Positions 7,906 through 16,729 of a stretch of 64,000 nucleotides of DNA are shown in pieces; position 1 is the stretch's first letter; each line of letters begins with the position of its first letter. The translations under genes were made by a program, and so were the position numbers. The notes under the pieces are model-generated. The model had not been told where the DNA came from. It ran no database searches and worked only from the letters and a program-made list of their open reading frames with translations. This DNA comes from CAZUGH01 sp964619785 (GTDB lineage: Bacteria; Bacillota; Clostridia; Lachnospirales; Lachnospiraceae): NCBI GenBank assembly GCA_964619785.1, contig CAZUGH010000003.1:9908-73907 (forward strand). The letters run 5' to 3'.

Positions 7906-9444
7906 TCACGCTCCTTTTCCAGATTTCATAATAATCGACATAATGCTTTCCTGAGTGGCATCTTTCGCTTCCACTTCACCAACCATTTTGCCTTCATTCA
8001 TAACATAAATTCGGTCACTCATACCAAGTATTTCTGGCAATTCCGAAGAGATAACAATAACAGATTTGCCTGCTGCCACAAGTTCATTGATGATGCAGTA
8101 AATCTCATATTTAGCACCTACATCAATTCCTCGTGTTGGTTCATCCAAAATCAATATATCTGGATCTGCAAACATCCATTTTGCAAGCAATACTTTTTGC
8201 TGATTACCACCGCTTAGATTACCTACATTCTGTAAAACAGAAGAACATTTCGTCTTCAGTTTTTCGCGATAATCATCTGCTACACTTACTTCTTTCACCG
8301 GATCAATAATTCCAAATTTACTTACCTTATCCATCTTAGCTAAAGAGGTGTTCGTACTAATTGGATTGGATAAAATCAATCCATTTCCTTTACGATCTTC
8401 TGTTACATATGCTAATTTATTATCAATGGCTTGTTTCACTGTCTTCAAGTGAACTTCTTTGCCATTTATCATCAATGTTCCTGTGATTCCAGTTCCGTAG
8501 CTTCTACCAAATAGACTCATCGCCAGCTCTGTTCGTCCAGCTCCCATCAGTCCAGATATACCAACCACTTCACCTTTTCTCACATAGAAAGATACATCAT
8601 CTACAACCTTTTGCGTTGATGATAATGGATGATGAACCGTCCAGTTCTTCACTTCCATACTTACATCACCAATCTTGGTATCTTCCCTGGCTGGAAAACG
8701 ATTATTCAATTCACGACCAACCATTCCTCGAATGATTCGATTTTCATCAATCTCATCCGTCTTCTTATCCATTGTTTCGATTGTAGAACCATCTCGAACT
8801 ACTGTAATCTTATCTGCCACATAAGCAATTTCATTTAGCTTATGTGAAATAATAATGGATGTCATTCCCTGCTTTTTAAACTCCAAAAGAAGTTCTAGTA
8901 AAGCCTGAGAATCCGATTCATTTAACGATGCTGTCGGCTCATCTAAGATGAGAAGCTTAACATCCTTTGCTAATGCCTTGGCAATCTCAACTAACTGTTG
9001 TTTGCCAACTCCAATGTCCTTAATCAGTGTATAAGGCGACTCTGAGAGTCCAACCTTTTCCATCAATTCTTTGGCTTTTCCATACGTCTCAGTCCAATTA
9101 ATTGAAAATGGCATGCCCTGCTCATTGCCAAGAAACATATTTTCACCGATTGACATATAAGGAACAAGTGCCAGTTCCTGATGAATAATTACAATTCCTT
9201 TTTTCTCACTATCTTTTATTTCTTTAAAATGACATGCCTGACCATCATACACGATATCGCCTGTATAGGAACCGTATGGGTAAATTCCACTGAGCACGTT
9301 CATCAGTGTTGATTTACCAGCACCATTCTCTCCTACGAGTGCATGTATCTCGCCCTTTTCCACTTGAAGATTCACATCATCGAGCGCTTTTACACCAGGA
9401 AAGGTCTTGGTAATGCTTTTCATTTCCAGAATATATTCAGCCAT
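7906..9444 (-). CDS. mmsA: Multiple-monosaccharide ABC transporter ATP-binding protein (GguA/MmsA type)
   Basis: Fused double ATPase (512 aa) that powers the importer. First cassette: Walker A GENGAGKST, degenerate signature GVGKQQLVEIAKAL, Walker B LLILDEPTASL. Second cassette: the usual altered Walker A SGLMGAGRTEL, good signature LSGGNQQKVLLAKW, and LILDEPTRGIDVGAK. Start at ATG 9444 (MAEYILEMKS), 8 bases after AGGAG; an upstream GTG (9453) lies inside that site. A GC-rich hairpin separates it from the binding-protein gene, which would favour excess binding protein. Confidence 0.93.
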   Translation of the reverse strand: MAEYILEMKSITKTFPGVKALDDVNLQVEKGEIHALVGENGAGKSTLMNVLSGIYPYGSYTGDIVYDGQACHFKEIKDSEKKGIVIIHQELALVPYMSIGENMFLGNEQGMPFSINWTETYGKAKELMEKVGLSESPYTLIKDIGVGKQQLVEIAKALAKDVKLLILDEPTASLNESDSQALLELLLEFKKQGMTSIIISHKLNEIAYVADKITVVRDGSTIETMDKKTDEIDENRIIRGMVGRELNNRFPAREDTKIGDVSMEVKNWTVHHPLSSTQKVVDDVSFYVRKGEVVGISGLMGAGRTELAMSLFGRSYGTGITGTLMINGKEVHLKTVKQAIDNKLAYVTEDRKGNGLILSNPISTNTSLAKMDKVSKFGIIDPVKEVSVADDYREKLKTKCSSVLQNVGNLSGGNQQKVLLAKWMFADPDILILDEPTRGIDVGAKYEIYCIINELVAAGKSVIVISSELPEILGMSDRIYVMNEGKMVGEVEAKDATQESIMSIIMKSGKGA

Positions 9445-9478
9445 TCTTATCACTCCTATTCTATGGATCTATGGAATC

Positions 9479-9498
9479 CGGCAGGCAAAAGCCTGCCG
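9479..9498 (-). promoter_or_regulatory. Intercistronic hairpin after the binding-protein gene
   Basis: Perfect 8-bp inverted repeat CGGCAGGC/GCCTGCCG with a 4-base loop and no U-run, 10 bases after the chvE stop. Such hairpins commonly protect the upstream binding-protein mRNA from 3'-exonucleases; that role is inferred. Confidence 0.65.
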
Positions 9499-9507
9499 AT
9501 TACCCAA

Positions 9508-10608
9508 TTAGCTTAATTGATCTTCCTTATAATAACCGGAATCTACAAGAAGCTTTTTATAATTATCTTTATCTGCAAATTCTGGCTGGCATAGGTAGGA
9601 AGGAACAACACCCTTACCATTGTCATAAGTAGTTGTATCATTAACTTCTACTTCTTCACCCTTCATGATTGCCGTTACCATCTTAACTACCTGTGCAGCA
9701 AGTTTTCTAGTATCTTTGAAGATAGACATTGACTGTTTGTCAGCAATGATATTCTTCACTGATGTGATATCACAATCCTGACCTGTCAGAATTGGGAATT
9801 CTCCACGGTAAGAAGATTTCAATGCATTAGTAATACCATTTGCTACCGAATCATTTGAAGATAAAACAGCATCTAACTTCGTTCCATCTGGATAATATGC
9901 TGAGATAATATTTTCCATACGTTTCTGAGCTTCCTCTGTTGACCAGTTTGGTGTAGCGCATTCTGCCAATGTTGTAGAACCAGATTTAACGACTAATTTT
10001 CCCGAGTCAATGTATGGCTTAAGCACTTCCATTGCGCCTCCGAAGAAGTAAGTGCAGTTGTTATCATCCGAAGAACCTGTGAATAATTCGATGTTGAATG
10101 GTCCCTTTGCATTCTTAAGGTCTAATTTTTCTTCTATATATTCACCTTGCATCTTACCAACTAGATTGTTGTCAAATGTTGCATAATATGATACAGCATC
10201 ACTTTCCATAATCAAACGGTCATAAGCAATTACCTTAATTCCTTTATCTTTTGCACTCTGTAATGCAGTTCCTAATGCAGAACCATCGATTGATGCAACA
10301 ACCAATACGTCACAGTTACCAGCGATCATATTCTCGATCTGACTAACTTGAGTTGCAATATCGTTATTTGCATACTGAATATCAACCTGATAACCAGCTT
10401 TCTTTAACTCTGCTTCCATGTTAGAACCATCTTGTACCCATCTCTGCAAATCCTTAGTTGGCATTGCCACACCGATTTTGTCAACACCATCATCCTTCAA
10501 CTCTGAGCCGCTTCCGCCAGTCTGCTCACCACTAACTCCACATGCGGTAAGGCCAAACATCATCACGCCCGCTAATAAAAGTGCTAACACTTTCTTCATT
10601 TTTTTCAT
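9508..10608 (-). CDS. chvE: Sugar-binding lipoprotein, ChvE/multiple-monosaccharide type
   Basis: Substrate-binding protein (366 aa) for the mmsAB importer, handling monosaccharides such as arabinose, galactose or xylose (family knowledge; exact sugar unknown). Lipoprotein signal peptide with lipobox LTAC, Cys23. Periplasmic-binding-protein type 1 fold: IGVAMPTKDLQRWVQDGSNM at the N-lobe start, VLVVASIDGSAL, VIAYDRLI, TGSSDDNN, LSSNDSVANG, ILTGQDCD. Hallmarks match ChvE-like proteins. ATG with GGAGG 8 bases upstream. Its own promoter should lie between the terminator at 10753 and the start; a TATATT near 10660 is a weak candidate lacking a good -35, as expected for an activator-dependent promoter. 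Confidence 0.92.
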   Translation of the reverse strand: MKKMKKVLALLLAGVMMFGLTACGVSGEQTGGSGSELKDDGVDKIGVAMPTKDLQRWVQDGSNMEAELKKAGYQVDIQYANNDIATQVSQIENMIAGNCDVLVVASIDGSALGTALQSAKDKGIKVIAYDRLIMESDAVSYYATFDNNLVGKMQGEYIEEKLDLKNAKGPFNIELFTGSSDDNNCTYFFGGAMEVLKPYIDSGKLVVKSGSTTLAECATPNWSTEEAQKRMENIISAYYPDGTKLDAVLSSNDSVANGITNALKSSYRGEFPILTGQDCDITSVKNIIADKQSMSIFKDTRKLAAQVVKMVTAIMKGEEVEVNDTTTYDNGKGVVPSYLCQPEFADKDNYKKLLVDSGYYKEDQLS

Positions 10609-10752
10609 AACTCAAATCCTCCATTCTTTGCAATGTGCTTTGTTTTTGTTGAGATAAATATACCACCCTCACAATAGGAATGGATTGCGATATCATGGAC
10701 ATTTTTATTTTTTACTTTTTTATTCAAAAAAAGATAGCACAAAATTGCAAAC

Positions 10753-10786
10753 AAAAAAATGCTACAGAGCATCACACCCTGTAGCA
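10753..10786 (-). terminator. Terminator after the sensor/binding-protein operon
   Basis: Minus-strand stem TGCTACAG/CTGTAGCA with an 11-base loop followed by seven Ts, starting 11 bases past the stop of the lipoprotein gene. It separates the regulatory operon from the importer operon. Confidence 0.88.
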
Positions 10787-10797
10787 CTAATATTTCT

Positions 10798-11826
10798 TTA
10801 TTCATTTAGATAGACATCTTCTTTGCTATGAAAACCACTTGCAATCACGACATCCTCGATATTCTTACGATTCACAAACACCGGCTGTAGGTACAAATAT
10901 GGCACTTTTACCGAGCCATCCGATATCTGTCCATCGGAATTTACCGTTTCTCCTTTTGCCAGTTGAACTGCTGCTTCTGCCGCACGTTTTGCCAGCTGAT
11001 CTGTGTTTTTAAAAACCGTTCCTGCTTGCGTTCCTTCGACAATACGCTGACATGCAATCAAGTCTCCATCCTGTCCTATGACATAAACTCTACCCGCTAA
11101 ACGTTGCTCTGACAATGCTCGAACTGCCTGAGTAGCCAAGTCATCATTGCCACAAATTATGGCATCTAGGTCTCCGCCCCCACTATTATAATATTCCGTT
11201 ATCACATCAAAAGCATGTTCCGCCAGCCAATCTTTTGCATAACTCTTTGACAAGACCTTGAACTTATTTTCCGGCAATACGTCCGTCACACCTTTGTCTA
11301 ACAATTCCACATTATGATCCGTTGGCGAACCCCATATCTTAATGATGTTACCACCGGAAGGGAATTTTTTCACAAGCTGCTGCCCCATAATCTGTCCGAC
11401 TTTCTCACTATCAAATGTGACGAACAAGTCTACTCCTGCATTCTCAATCAAACGATCATAGGCAATCACCTTGATTCCTTTTTCCTTCGCAGCTTTCACA
11501 CTATCCGCAAGATTCTTCGTGTCCGTAGCAACAATCACAATGACATCCATCTCTTGATTAATCAAATACTCAATTTGCTTCTTCTGCTTGTCCAAATTAC
11601 CATTTGCATTTTGCGTATTCACCGTCGCCCCTAAACCTTGGGCTTCTGATACAAAGATATCACGTTCTCGCTGCCAGCGTTCAATCACCATGGAATAGAA
11701 GGAAAATCCAATCTTGAGCGAGTCTTCATTTTCACTGACAACGTCCTTCTTCTCATTGGAACATCCCGCCAACAATCCAATTGCCAACACGATAATCAGG
11801 CCAATTAACACCCCACTTTTTTTCAC
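10798..11826 (-). CDS. Sugar-binding lipoprotein linked to two-component system
   Basis: 342-residue type 1 periplasmic binding protein with lipoprotein signal (LLAGCS, Cys22), IGFSFYSMVIERWQRERD, DVIVIVATDT, VIAYDRLIENAGVD, GNDDLATQAVRAL and VIGQDGD, most like xylose/ribose-type binding proteins (XylF). GTG start overlapping the response-regulator stop (GTGA) with AGGGG upstream, so it is translationally coupled to the regulator. It has no adjacent permease of its own before the terminator; it may serve the mmsAB importer or present sugar to the sensor encoded upstream. The ligand cannot be read from sequence. Confidence 0.88.
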   Translation of the reverse strand: MKKSGVLIGLIIVLAIGLLAGCSNEKKDVVSENEDSLKIGFSFYSMVIERWQRERDIFVSEAQGLGATVNTQNANGNLDKQKKQIEYLINQEMDVIVIVATDTKNLADSVKAAKEKGIKVIAYDRLIENAGVDLFVTFDSEKVGQIMGQQLVKKFPSGGNIIKIWGSPTDHNVELLDKGVTDVLPENKFKVLSKSYAKDWLAEHAFDVITEYYNSGGGDLDAIICGNDDLATQAVRALSEQRLAGRVYVIGQDGDLIACQRIVEGTQAGTVFKNTDQLAKRAAEAAVQLAKGETVNSDGQISDGSVKVPYLYLQPVFVNRKNIEDVVIASGFHSKEDVYLNE

Positions 11827-13421
11827 TCTATCGTCCCCTCTCGGTACTCGGAAGGTGTGACACCCACCGATTTTTTAAATATTCTGCTGAAGTAATTCGG
11901 GTCACTGTAGCCAGATTCCATACATACCTCTTTAATACTATGAGAACCTTCCTTCAATAATTCCTTGGCATGGCCAATTCGAATTTGTGTCAAATATTCT
12001 ATAAAATTCTCCCCGGTCTCCTCTTTAAAAACCTTACTGAAGTAATAGGGACTTACATTGACTAACCTCGAAACCTCGTCTAGTGATATATCCTTGTGGT
12101 AATTATTTTCCATATATTCTCTGGCCTCTGTAATAATTCCACTAAACTTCTGTTCATTGCGCTCTTCCACTTTTTCAGTTGCATGTTGCATTTTCTCTAT
12201 AAACCAATGTTCAAGTTGTGCAATATCATTCATTTGCAATATCTCATCCATATACGTCGAACGGTCTCGAAAATGATATGATTTTCCTCCATCATAAAAA
12301 GCAATTCGTTCTGCATATAAGACTAATTCTAATACCTTCAACTGAATATCTGTAATATATTCTGCATAATGCTCCGCCATCCATTGGAAGAAAGACTTTG
12401 CCTCTTGAAGCATTCCTGTCATATCACCTTTTCGTATGAAGGAAAACATTCGATTCTCTGTCTCAATCGGATAATCCTTCTCTAACTCTTGGTCAGGAAC
12501 CATATCCTTGATGTGAAGTACTGAGGTTGTGGCATTCTTGAGTGCCGTTCGGGCTTCTCGATACGACGCCATCATGTTATCAATTGGTTGCACACTTCCG
12601 ATTCCGACACGAAATTGCATGTCAATCCGCTCCGTCAACTTGTGTATCATATTGCGTGCTCGTTCAATGACATCAAGACGCTCATTATACTCGTATTTAC
12701 TGCAAGCTGTTGGTACAAATATCACAATCTTGTTGCTCATGACAGGGCCTACAATGGCACGAAAATATTCTTTTACGATTTCGCGAAATTCCATATAGAA
12801 CTTCTGGGCCTTCACACTCGCCCCCACTACATTTGTCATGCGCTGATTCTTGACGTCATCACCAACCTCAATCACCATAACCAAGCCGTGTTCTTCTTCA
12901 ATATCTAACAACTGCTTGAAATTGCTCGTATCCCCCGAATAATTATCTTGAAATAAAACGGAATAAATCATTCCACTCTCAATAATAGGGACAACCGTCT
13001 CCAATTTTTCTTTATATTTTAAATCGAGTTCTCTCTTGCTCTGCGCCTTATCTACATCCGCCATCGCGCTCTCTAATACTTCAATAATTTTCCTAGCATT
13101 CGCAGGCTTCGTCAAATACTCACAAACACCCAACTCAATCGAACTTTTCGCATAATCAAATGTATCATAAGCAGACATGACAATAAATCTTGTATTTGGG
13201 CAGAATCCTCGAATCTCCTTCATCGCATCAATTCCGTTAATCCCAGGCATCTGTATATCCATGACTGCAATATCTGGTCGGAAATCTTCCGCTATCTCAA
13301 TGACCATGCGTCCTGTCTTCGCTGTCTGCACCTGACAAGTCTCACCAAAATTTTTCTTAATCAGTGTCTGCATAGACTCTAATACCAAGGGTTCATCATC
13401 AGCTAATAGTATCCGATACAT
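11823..13421 (-). CDS. YesN-type response regulator, AraC-family output
   Basis: 532 aa. N-terminal receiver domain with acidic pair LLADDEP, phospho-acceptor in VMDIQMPGINGID (about Asp56) and conserved Lys in YLTKPAN; a long central region of unknown function; C-terminal AraC double helix-turn-helix (about residues 430-530: DEVSRLVNVSPYYFSKVFKEE ... GYSDPNYFSRIFKK). Such proteins activate sugar-uptake operons when phosphorylated by LytS/YesM kinases. Overlaps the end of the kinase gene by 23 bases; GGAGG precedes its ATG. Likely target: the chvE operon immediately downstream (inference). Confidence 0.93.
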   Translation of the reverse strand: MYRILLADDEPLVLESMQTLIKKNFGETCQVQTAKTGRMVIEIAEDFRPDIAVMDIQMPGINGIDAMKEIRGFCPNTRFIVMSAYDTFDYAKSSIELGVCEYLTKPANARKIIEVLESAMADVDKAQSKRELDLKYKEKLETVVPIIESGMIYSVLFQDNYSGDTSNFKQLLDIEEEHGLVMVIEVGDDVKNQRMTNVVGASVKAQKFYMEFREIVKEYFRAIVGPVMSNKIVIFVPTACSKYEYNERLDVIERARNMIHKLTERIDMQFRVGIGSVQPIDNMMASYREARTALKNATTSVLHIKDMVPDQELEKDYPIETENRMFSFIRKGDMTGMLQEAKSFFQWMAEHYAEYITDIQLKVLELVLYAERIAFYDGGKSYHFRDRSTYMDEILQMNDIAQLEHWFIEKMQHATEKVEERNEQKFSGIITEAREYMENNYHKDISLDEVSRLVNVSPYYFSKVFKEETGENFIEYLTQIRIGHAKELLKEGSHSIKEVCMESGYSDPNYFSRIFKKSVGVTPSEYREGTIE

Positions 13422-14907
13422 GGTTGTCGCCTCCTTCCTCTTGCCCTAATGCAGGGATGGTAATAATTACATCTGTTCCTTGTCCCTCACCTTTACTAAC
13501 AATTTGCAAAACATCCTTTACTCCATAGAATATCCGAAGCCGTTCCATAACATTATATACTCCGATTCCGTTTGACTTCTTATTGTTCTTATCTGGTTGA
13601 TACTCACCACTCAGGATATAATCGATTCGCTCCTGATCAATCCCCCTACCTTCATCTTGTACATGAATCACAACTTGTCGATTCATCTTCTCAACAAGCA
13701 AACGTATCGTACCCGCTTCTTCCATTTCCCTTATGCCATATTGATACGCATTTTCAACCAGTGGTTGCAAAATCATCGAAGGCATCGGCATATGTAGAAG
13801 AGACTCGTCCACTTCTTTTTGAAAATGTATTGCTCCGCCAAATCGAACATTCAATATATAGAGATAATGTTCCACGAGTGTAATCTCATCTCCAAGCGTT
13901 GTCTCCTGATCACTTTTTGATAAATTATATCGAAAGAACTCTGCCATATTTTCAATAAACACTGCTGTCTTCTCTGCATCTTCTATCATAGCCAATTGCA
14001 TTCCTGCATTTAATGTATTAAATAAGAAATGCGGATTAATCTGCGACTGAAGATATTTTAGCTGTGCATCCTTTAAAAGCGTTTGATTCTTCAGGTCTTG
14101 TTGCCGCATCTCATTTTCCTTTTCTATGCTCTCTCTCTGTTCTGTCATAAATCGACGAATGCTAACAAGCATGGTCTGGAATGCTCTAGATAACTCTTCA
14201 ACCTCATCTTGACTATCAATCGTATGAATATCCACCTCGAGATTACCACCTGATACCTCTTTGGCTGCGACCGCAAGCGTCTCTAATGGTTTCGTAATAC
14301 GTCTTGTCAGTAATACGACAAATGCAATATCACATCCAATTACAACTAGCAAAATGATGACACCAATCAATTCTAGATAATGAATAGAATTACGCAGTAG
14401 CTCATAATTATCCGAATTACTTTGAAAATGGAGATTATTTAACTTGGTAATATAGCTTGTAAGATAGCCATACAATTGCTGTGACTGACTGTAATACTCG
14501 CTATATCTCTCAACATTACGGCCACGTTTTGCCTGAACTGCCTGTGCAATAACAGCAAGATAAGCATCTCCCATATTTTTAATATTATGTTCTAATACTC
14601 CCGTTTCACTATTAGCAATCGAGCCACTCAACTGATTGATACTATCAGAAAACTCTTGTTGACTTGCATAATAATTCTCCAAACTCTCGGAGGACTTCGT
14701 ATCTAAATATTGAAACATGCTATTCTGAGTTGCTCTTAGTTGATTCGTAATCTGATTTAGTTGCAGATTGCTTGAATAGACGGAATCTAGTCGCCCAACA
14801 ACCTGATTCACATTAATATACATACCAATATTAACTATCAGAGCCACAAAGGAAGTACAAATAAACAAGGTCACCACTTTACTCTGAATCGAAAATCGTC
14901 TCTTCAT
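13399..14907 (-). CDS. YesM/LytS-type sensor histidine kinase
   Basis: 502-residue membrane kinase. TM1 around 13-33, an extracellular helical region of about 140 residues, TM2 around 175-198, HAMP (beginning RRITKPLETLAVAAKEV), His-kinase motif INPHFLFNTLNAGMQL with the phospho-accepting His, N-box LQPLVENAYQYG, G-box DEGRGI and SNGIGVYNVMERL. The sensor region has no obvious ligand-binding fold, which fits signal input through the membrane-anchored binding protein encoded just upstream. ATG with AAAGGA upstream; overlaps the regulator gene. Confidence 0.94.
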   Translation of the reverse strand: MKRRFSIQSKVVTLFICTSFVALIVNIGMYINVNQVVGRLDSVYSSNLQLNQITNQLRATQNSMFQYLDTKSSESLENYYASQQEFSDSINQLSGSIANSETGVLEHNIKNMGDAYLAVIAQAVQAKRGRNVERYSEYYSQSQQLYGYLTSYITKLNNLHFQSNSDNYELLRNSIHYLELIGVIILLVVIGCDIAFVVLLTRRITKPLETLAVAAKEVSGGNLEVDIHTIDSQDEVEELSRAFQTMLVSIRRFMTEQRESIEKENEMRQQDLKNQTLLKDAQLKYLQSQINPHFLFNTLNAGMQLAMIEDAEKTAVFIENMAEFFRYNLSKSDQETTLGDEITLVEHYLYILNVRFGGAIHFQKEVDESLLHMPMPSMILQPLVENAYQYGIREMEEAGTIRLLVEKMNRQVVIHVQDEGRGIDQERIDYILSGEYQPDKNNKKSNGIGVYNVMERLRIFYGVKDVLQIVSKGEGQGTDVIITIPALGQEEGGDNHVSDTIS

Positions 14908-14925
14908 ATTGTCCTTTCCATGCCT

Positions 14926-15906
14926 TTACTTCGTCACTGTATAGCATTTCACTGTTTGGTATTCGTTCACAGTCCCTGTATCTTTCCACTCCTTTAGTGT
15001 GGCAAGCGCCTGTGTCCCTAACTCGTCACTTTTTACCGTAATTGCGGATGCGATAATTCCTTTATCAATGGCATTTTGAATCTCATCATTGACATAAGAC
15101 CCAACAATCTGTATCTGCCCGACTTTATTATAATCAATAACCGATTGATACGTATAAATCGTATCTGAAGCTGATAAGCATACAATGATATCTGGAACAT
15201 TTGTCTTTCTCAAAAGCAATTCACGAATCACCTTCTCCACTTCAAATTGCTTCGTTGAAGGGAGTGACAAAGTATCCATCTTGATTGTTGTATTTTTCAA
15301 TGCACCTTGTATTCCACTCAATATCATCTTTTGAGTTACCGTTTTTTCTTTTGTATTCAGCAAGACACAGACGTTACTTTTATCTGTTGGCGCCAGCGTA
15401 ACAATCTGTTCTCCATACTTTTTTCCCAAGTCATAACTGTTCACACCAACAAAAGAGGTCTCGCCTCCCTGTTTCGAATTCGTCAACATAGTAACCACCG
15501 GAATTCCCTTGTTTGTTGCTTCCTCTATCTCAGCTTCTACATCAGCACCAGATGCACTTAACAAGATTCCATCAACTTTCGAGGCAATCGCTATTCTCAT
15601 ATAATCCTGTACCGAATATTCTTCCGCTAAATCCTGCCCAATGTACTCGACATAGATATCTTGTTCTTCTCCAGCTTCCCTAGCTGCTTCGTAAACGCTC
15701 TTCCAATAACTATCTTGCGAATCCGCAGCAATAAAACCGTAGTGATATGAATATTCCTTGGCTGAACCTGTATTATTATAATTATCCTCTTGAAGTTTCG
15801 TGCTTAGCACTCGATAACTAACCCCTACAATGATGATGACTAAAAGAAGACACGTCATTGTACCAACTAGAATTGGGTGCCACTGCAAGTGACGTTTCTG
15901 TTTCAT
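14926..15906 (-). CDS. Membrane-anchored sugar-binding sensor protein (XylFII-like)
   Basis: 326 aa. Start placed at the ATG at 15906, which follows GGAGG by 5 bases; two further in-frame ATGs lie upstream. One N-terminal uncleaved membrane helix (about 14-36) and then a type 1 periplasmic-binding-protein fold (YGFIAADSQDSYWKSVYEAA, GILLSASGADVEAEI, IVCLSASDT, IVGSYVNDE) most like the LacI/ribose-binding group. No lipobox. First gene of the operon with kinase and regulator, the arrangement known for XylFII-LytS-YesN in clostridia, where the anchored binding protein conveys sugar occupancy to the kinase. Assignment to that class is by context and architecture; ligand unknown. Confidence 0.8.
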   Translation of the reverse strand: MKQKRHLQWHPILVGTMTCLLLVIIIVGVSYRVLSTKLQEDNYNNTGSAKEYSYHYGFIAADSQDSYWKSVYEAAREAGEEQDIYVEYIGQDLAEEYSVQDYMRIAIASKVDGILLSASGADVEAEIEEATNKGIPVVTMLTNSKQGGETSFVGVNSYDLGKKYGEQIVTLAPTDKSNVCVLLNTKEKTVTQKMILSGIQGALKNTTIKMDTLSLPSTKQFEVEKVIRELLLRKTNVPDIIVCLSASDTIYTYQSVIDYNKVGQIQIVGSYVNDEIQNAIDKGIIASAITVKSDELGTQALATLKEWKDTGTVNEYQTVKCYTVTK

Positions 15907-15953
15907 CTCTACCTCCATGCCGAACATTTTAACTTTATTTTACTACAGAGTGC

Positions 15954-15980
15954 AAAAAAAGGACAGATAATTTTCTGTCC
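15954..15980 (-). terminator. Terminator of the second YesM/YesN operon
   Basis: Minus-strand stem GGACAGA/TCTGTCC with a 6-base loop followed by a T run; 27 bases past the stop of the response-regulator gene. Confidence 0.9.
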
Positions 15981-16006
15981 CTCTCTTGATATGAAACCAT
16001 TACAAT

Positions 16007-16729
16007 TTATGACTGAGCCATCTCTGAGTATGACTTTCCTGTATACTTTTTAAAACACTTACTAAAATAATTAGGATCTGGAATTCCCACCTCTTTTGCC
16101 GTGATATACATAAGCATCTTCTTCTTGGCACATTCTATCGCATGCTCCATTCGACACTTGGCAATATAATCAAGTACATTCATACCCGTACTCGACTTAA
16201 ATCGGCGGCTCAGATAACTCGAATTATACCCAAACTTCTGTGACAGAAATCGCAGGTTCAATTCCTTATTCTTATAATAGCATTGTATATATTCTTCAAT
16301 TTTATGCATATCCTTCGGTTGATATATCGGTATGGGGTCTTCCTCTGCTTTCATATTATCTAGTTCTTTTGATAACTTTTCGCAAGTGCCTTCAATATCT
16401 AATCGTGCAATTGGCTTTAGCAAGTATTCAGCAACTCCAATTCCTACACATTCTCTAGCATAGGTAAACTCATCAAATGCAGTTAGTACCACAATCTTCA
16501 TCCTCGGATATCTCTTAATCGCAAGTTTTGAGAACTCGATACCATCCATAAATGGCATCTTGATATCCACAAAAGCGATATCTGGCTGTAATGAATCAAT
16601 TGTATTGATGGCTTCAATCCCACTAGCTGCTTCTCCTACAACTTCAAGTCCGAACTTTTCCCAATCCACCATAGCTTTTAGAAGACTTCTCATGGACTTT
16701 TCATCATCAATTACCATTACTTTATACAT
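16007..16729 (-). CDS. Short YesN-type response regulator, AraC-family output
   Basis: 240 aa, half the size of the 532-residue homologue because it lacks the long central region. Receiver domain: VMVIDDEKSM, phospho-acceptor in VDIKMPFMDG, YLLKPIA; then directly an AraC helix-turn-helix (FLSQKFGYNSSYLSRRFKSS ... GIPDPNYFSKCFKK). Start at ATG 16729 with GGAGG 6 bases upstream, overlapping the kinase gene by 13 bases; the frame's longer form (to 16762) lies wholly within kinase codons. Probably controls the MalEFG-type importer genes just upstream. Confidence 0.93.
   Translation of the reverse strand: MYKVMVIDDEKSMRSLLKAMVDWEKFGLEVVGEAASGIEAINTIDSLQPDIAFVDIKMPFMDGIEFSKLAIKRYPRMKIVVLTAFDEFTYARECVGIGVAEYLLKPIARLDIEGTCEKLSKELDNMKAEEDPIPIYQPKDMHKIEEYIQCYYKNKELNLRFLSQKFGYNSSYLSRRFKSSTGMNVLDYIAKCRMEHAIECAKKKMLMYITAKEVGIPDPNYFSKCFKKYTGKSYSEMAQS

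Noticed and set aside
10605..10805. 66-codon minus-strand frame with a hydrophobic stretch between the lipoprotein gene and chvE
   Set aside because: It spans the terminator at 10753-10786 and the chvE leader; the apparent membrane segment comes from the U-run. No ribosome-binding site.
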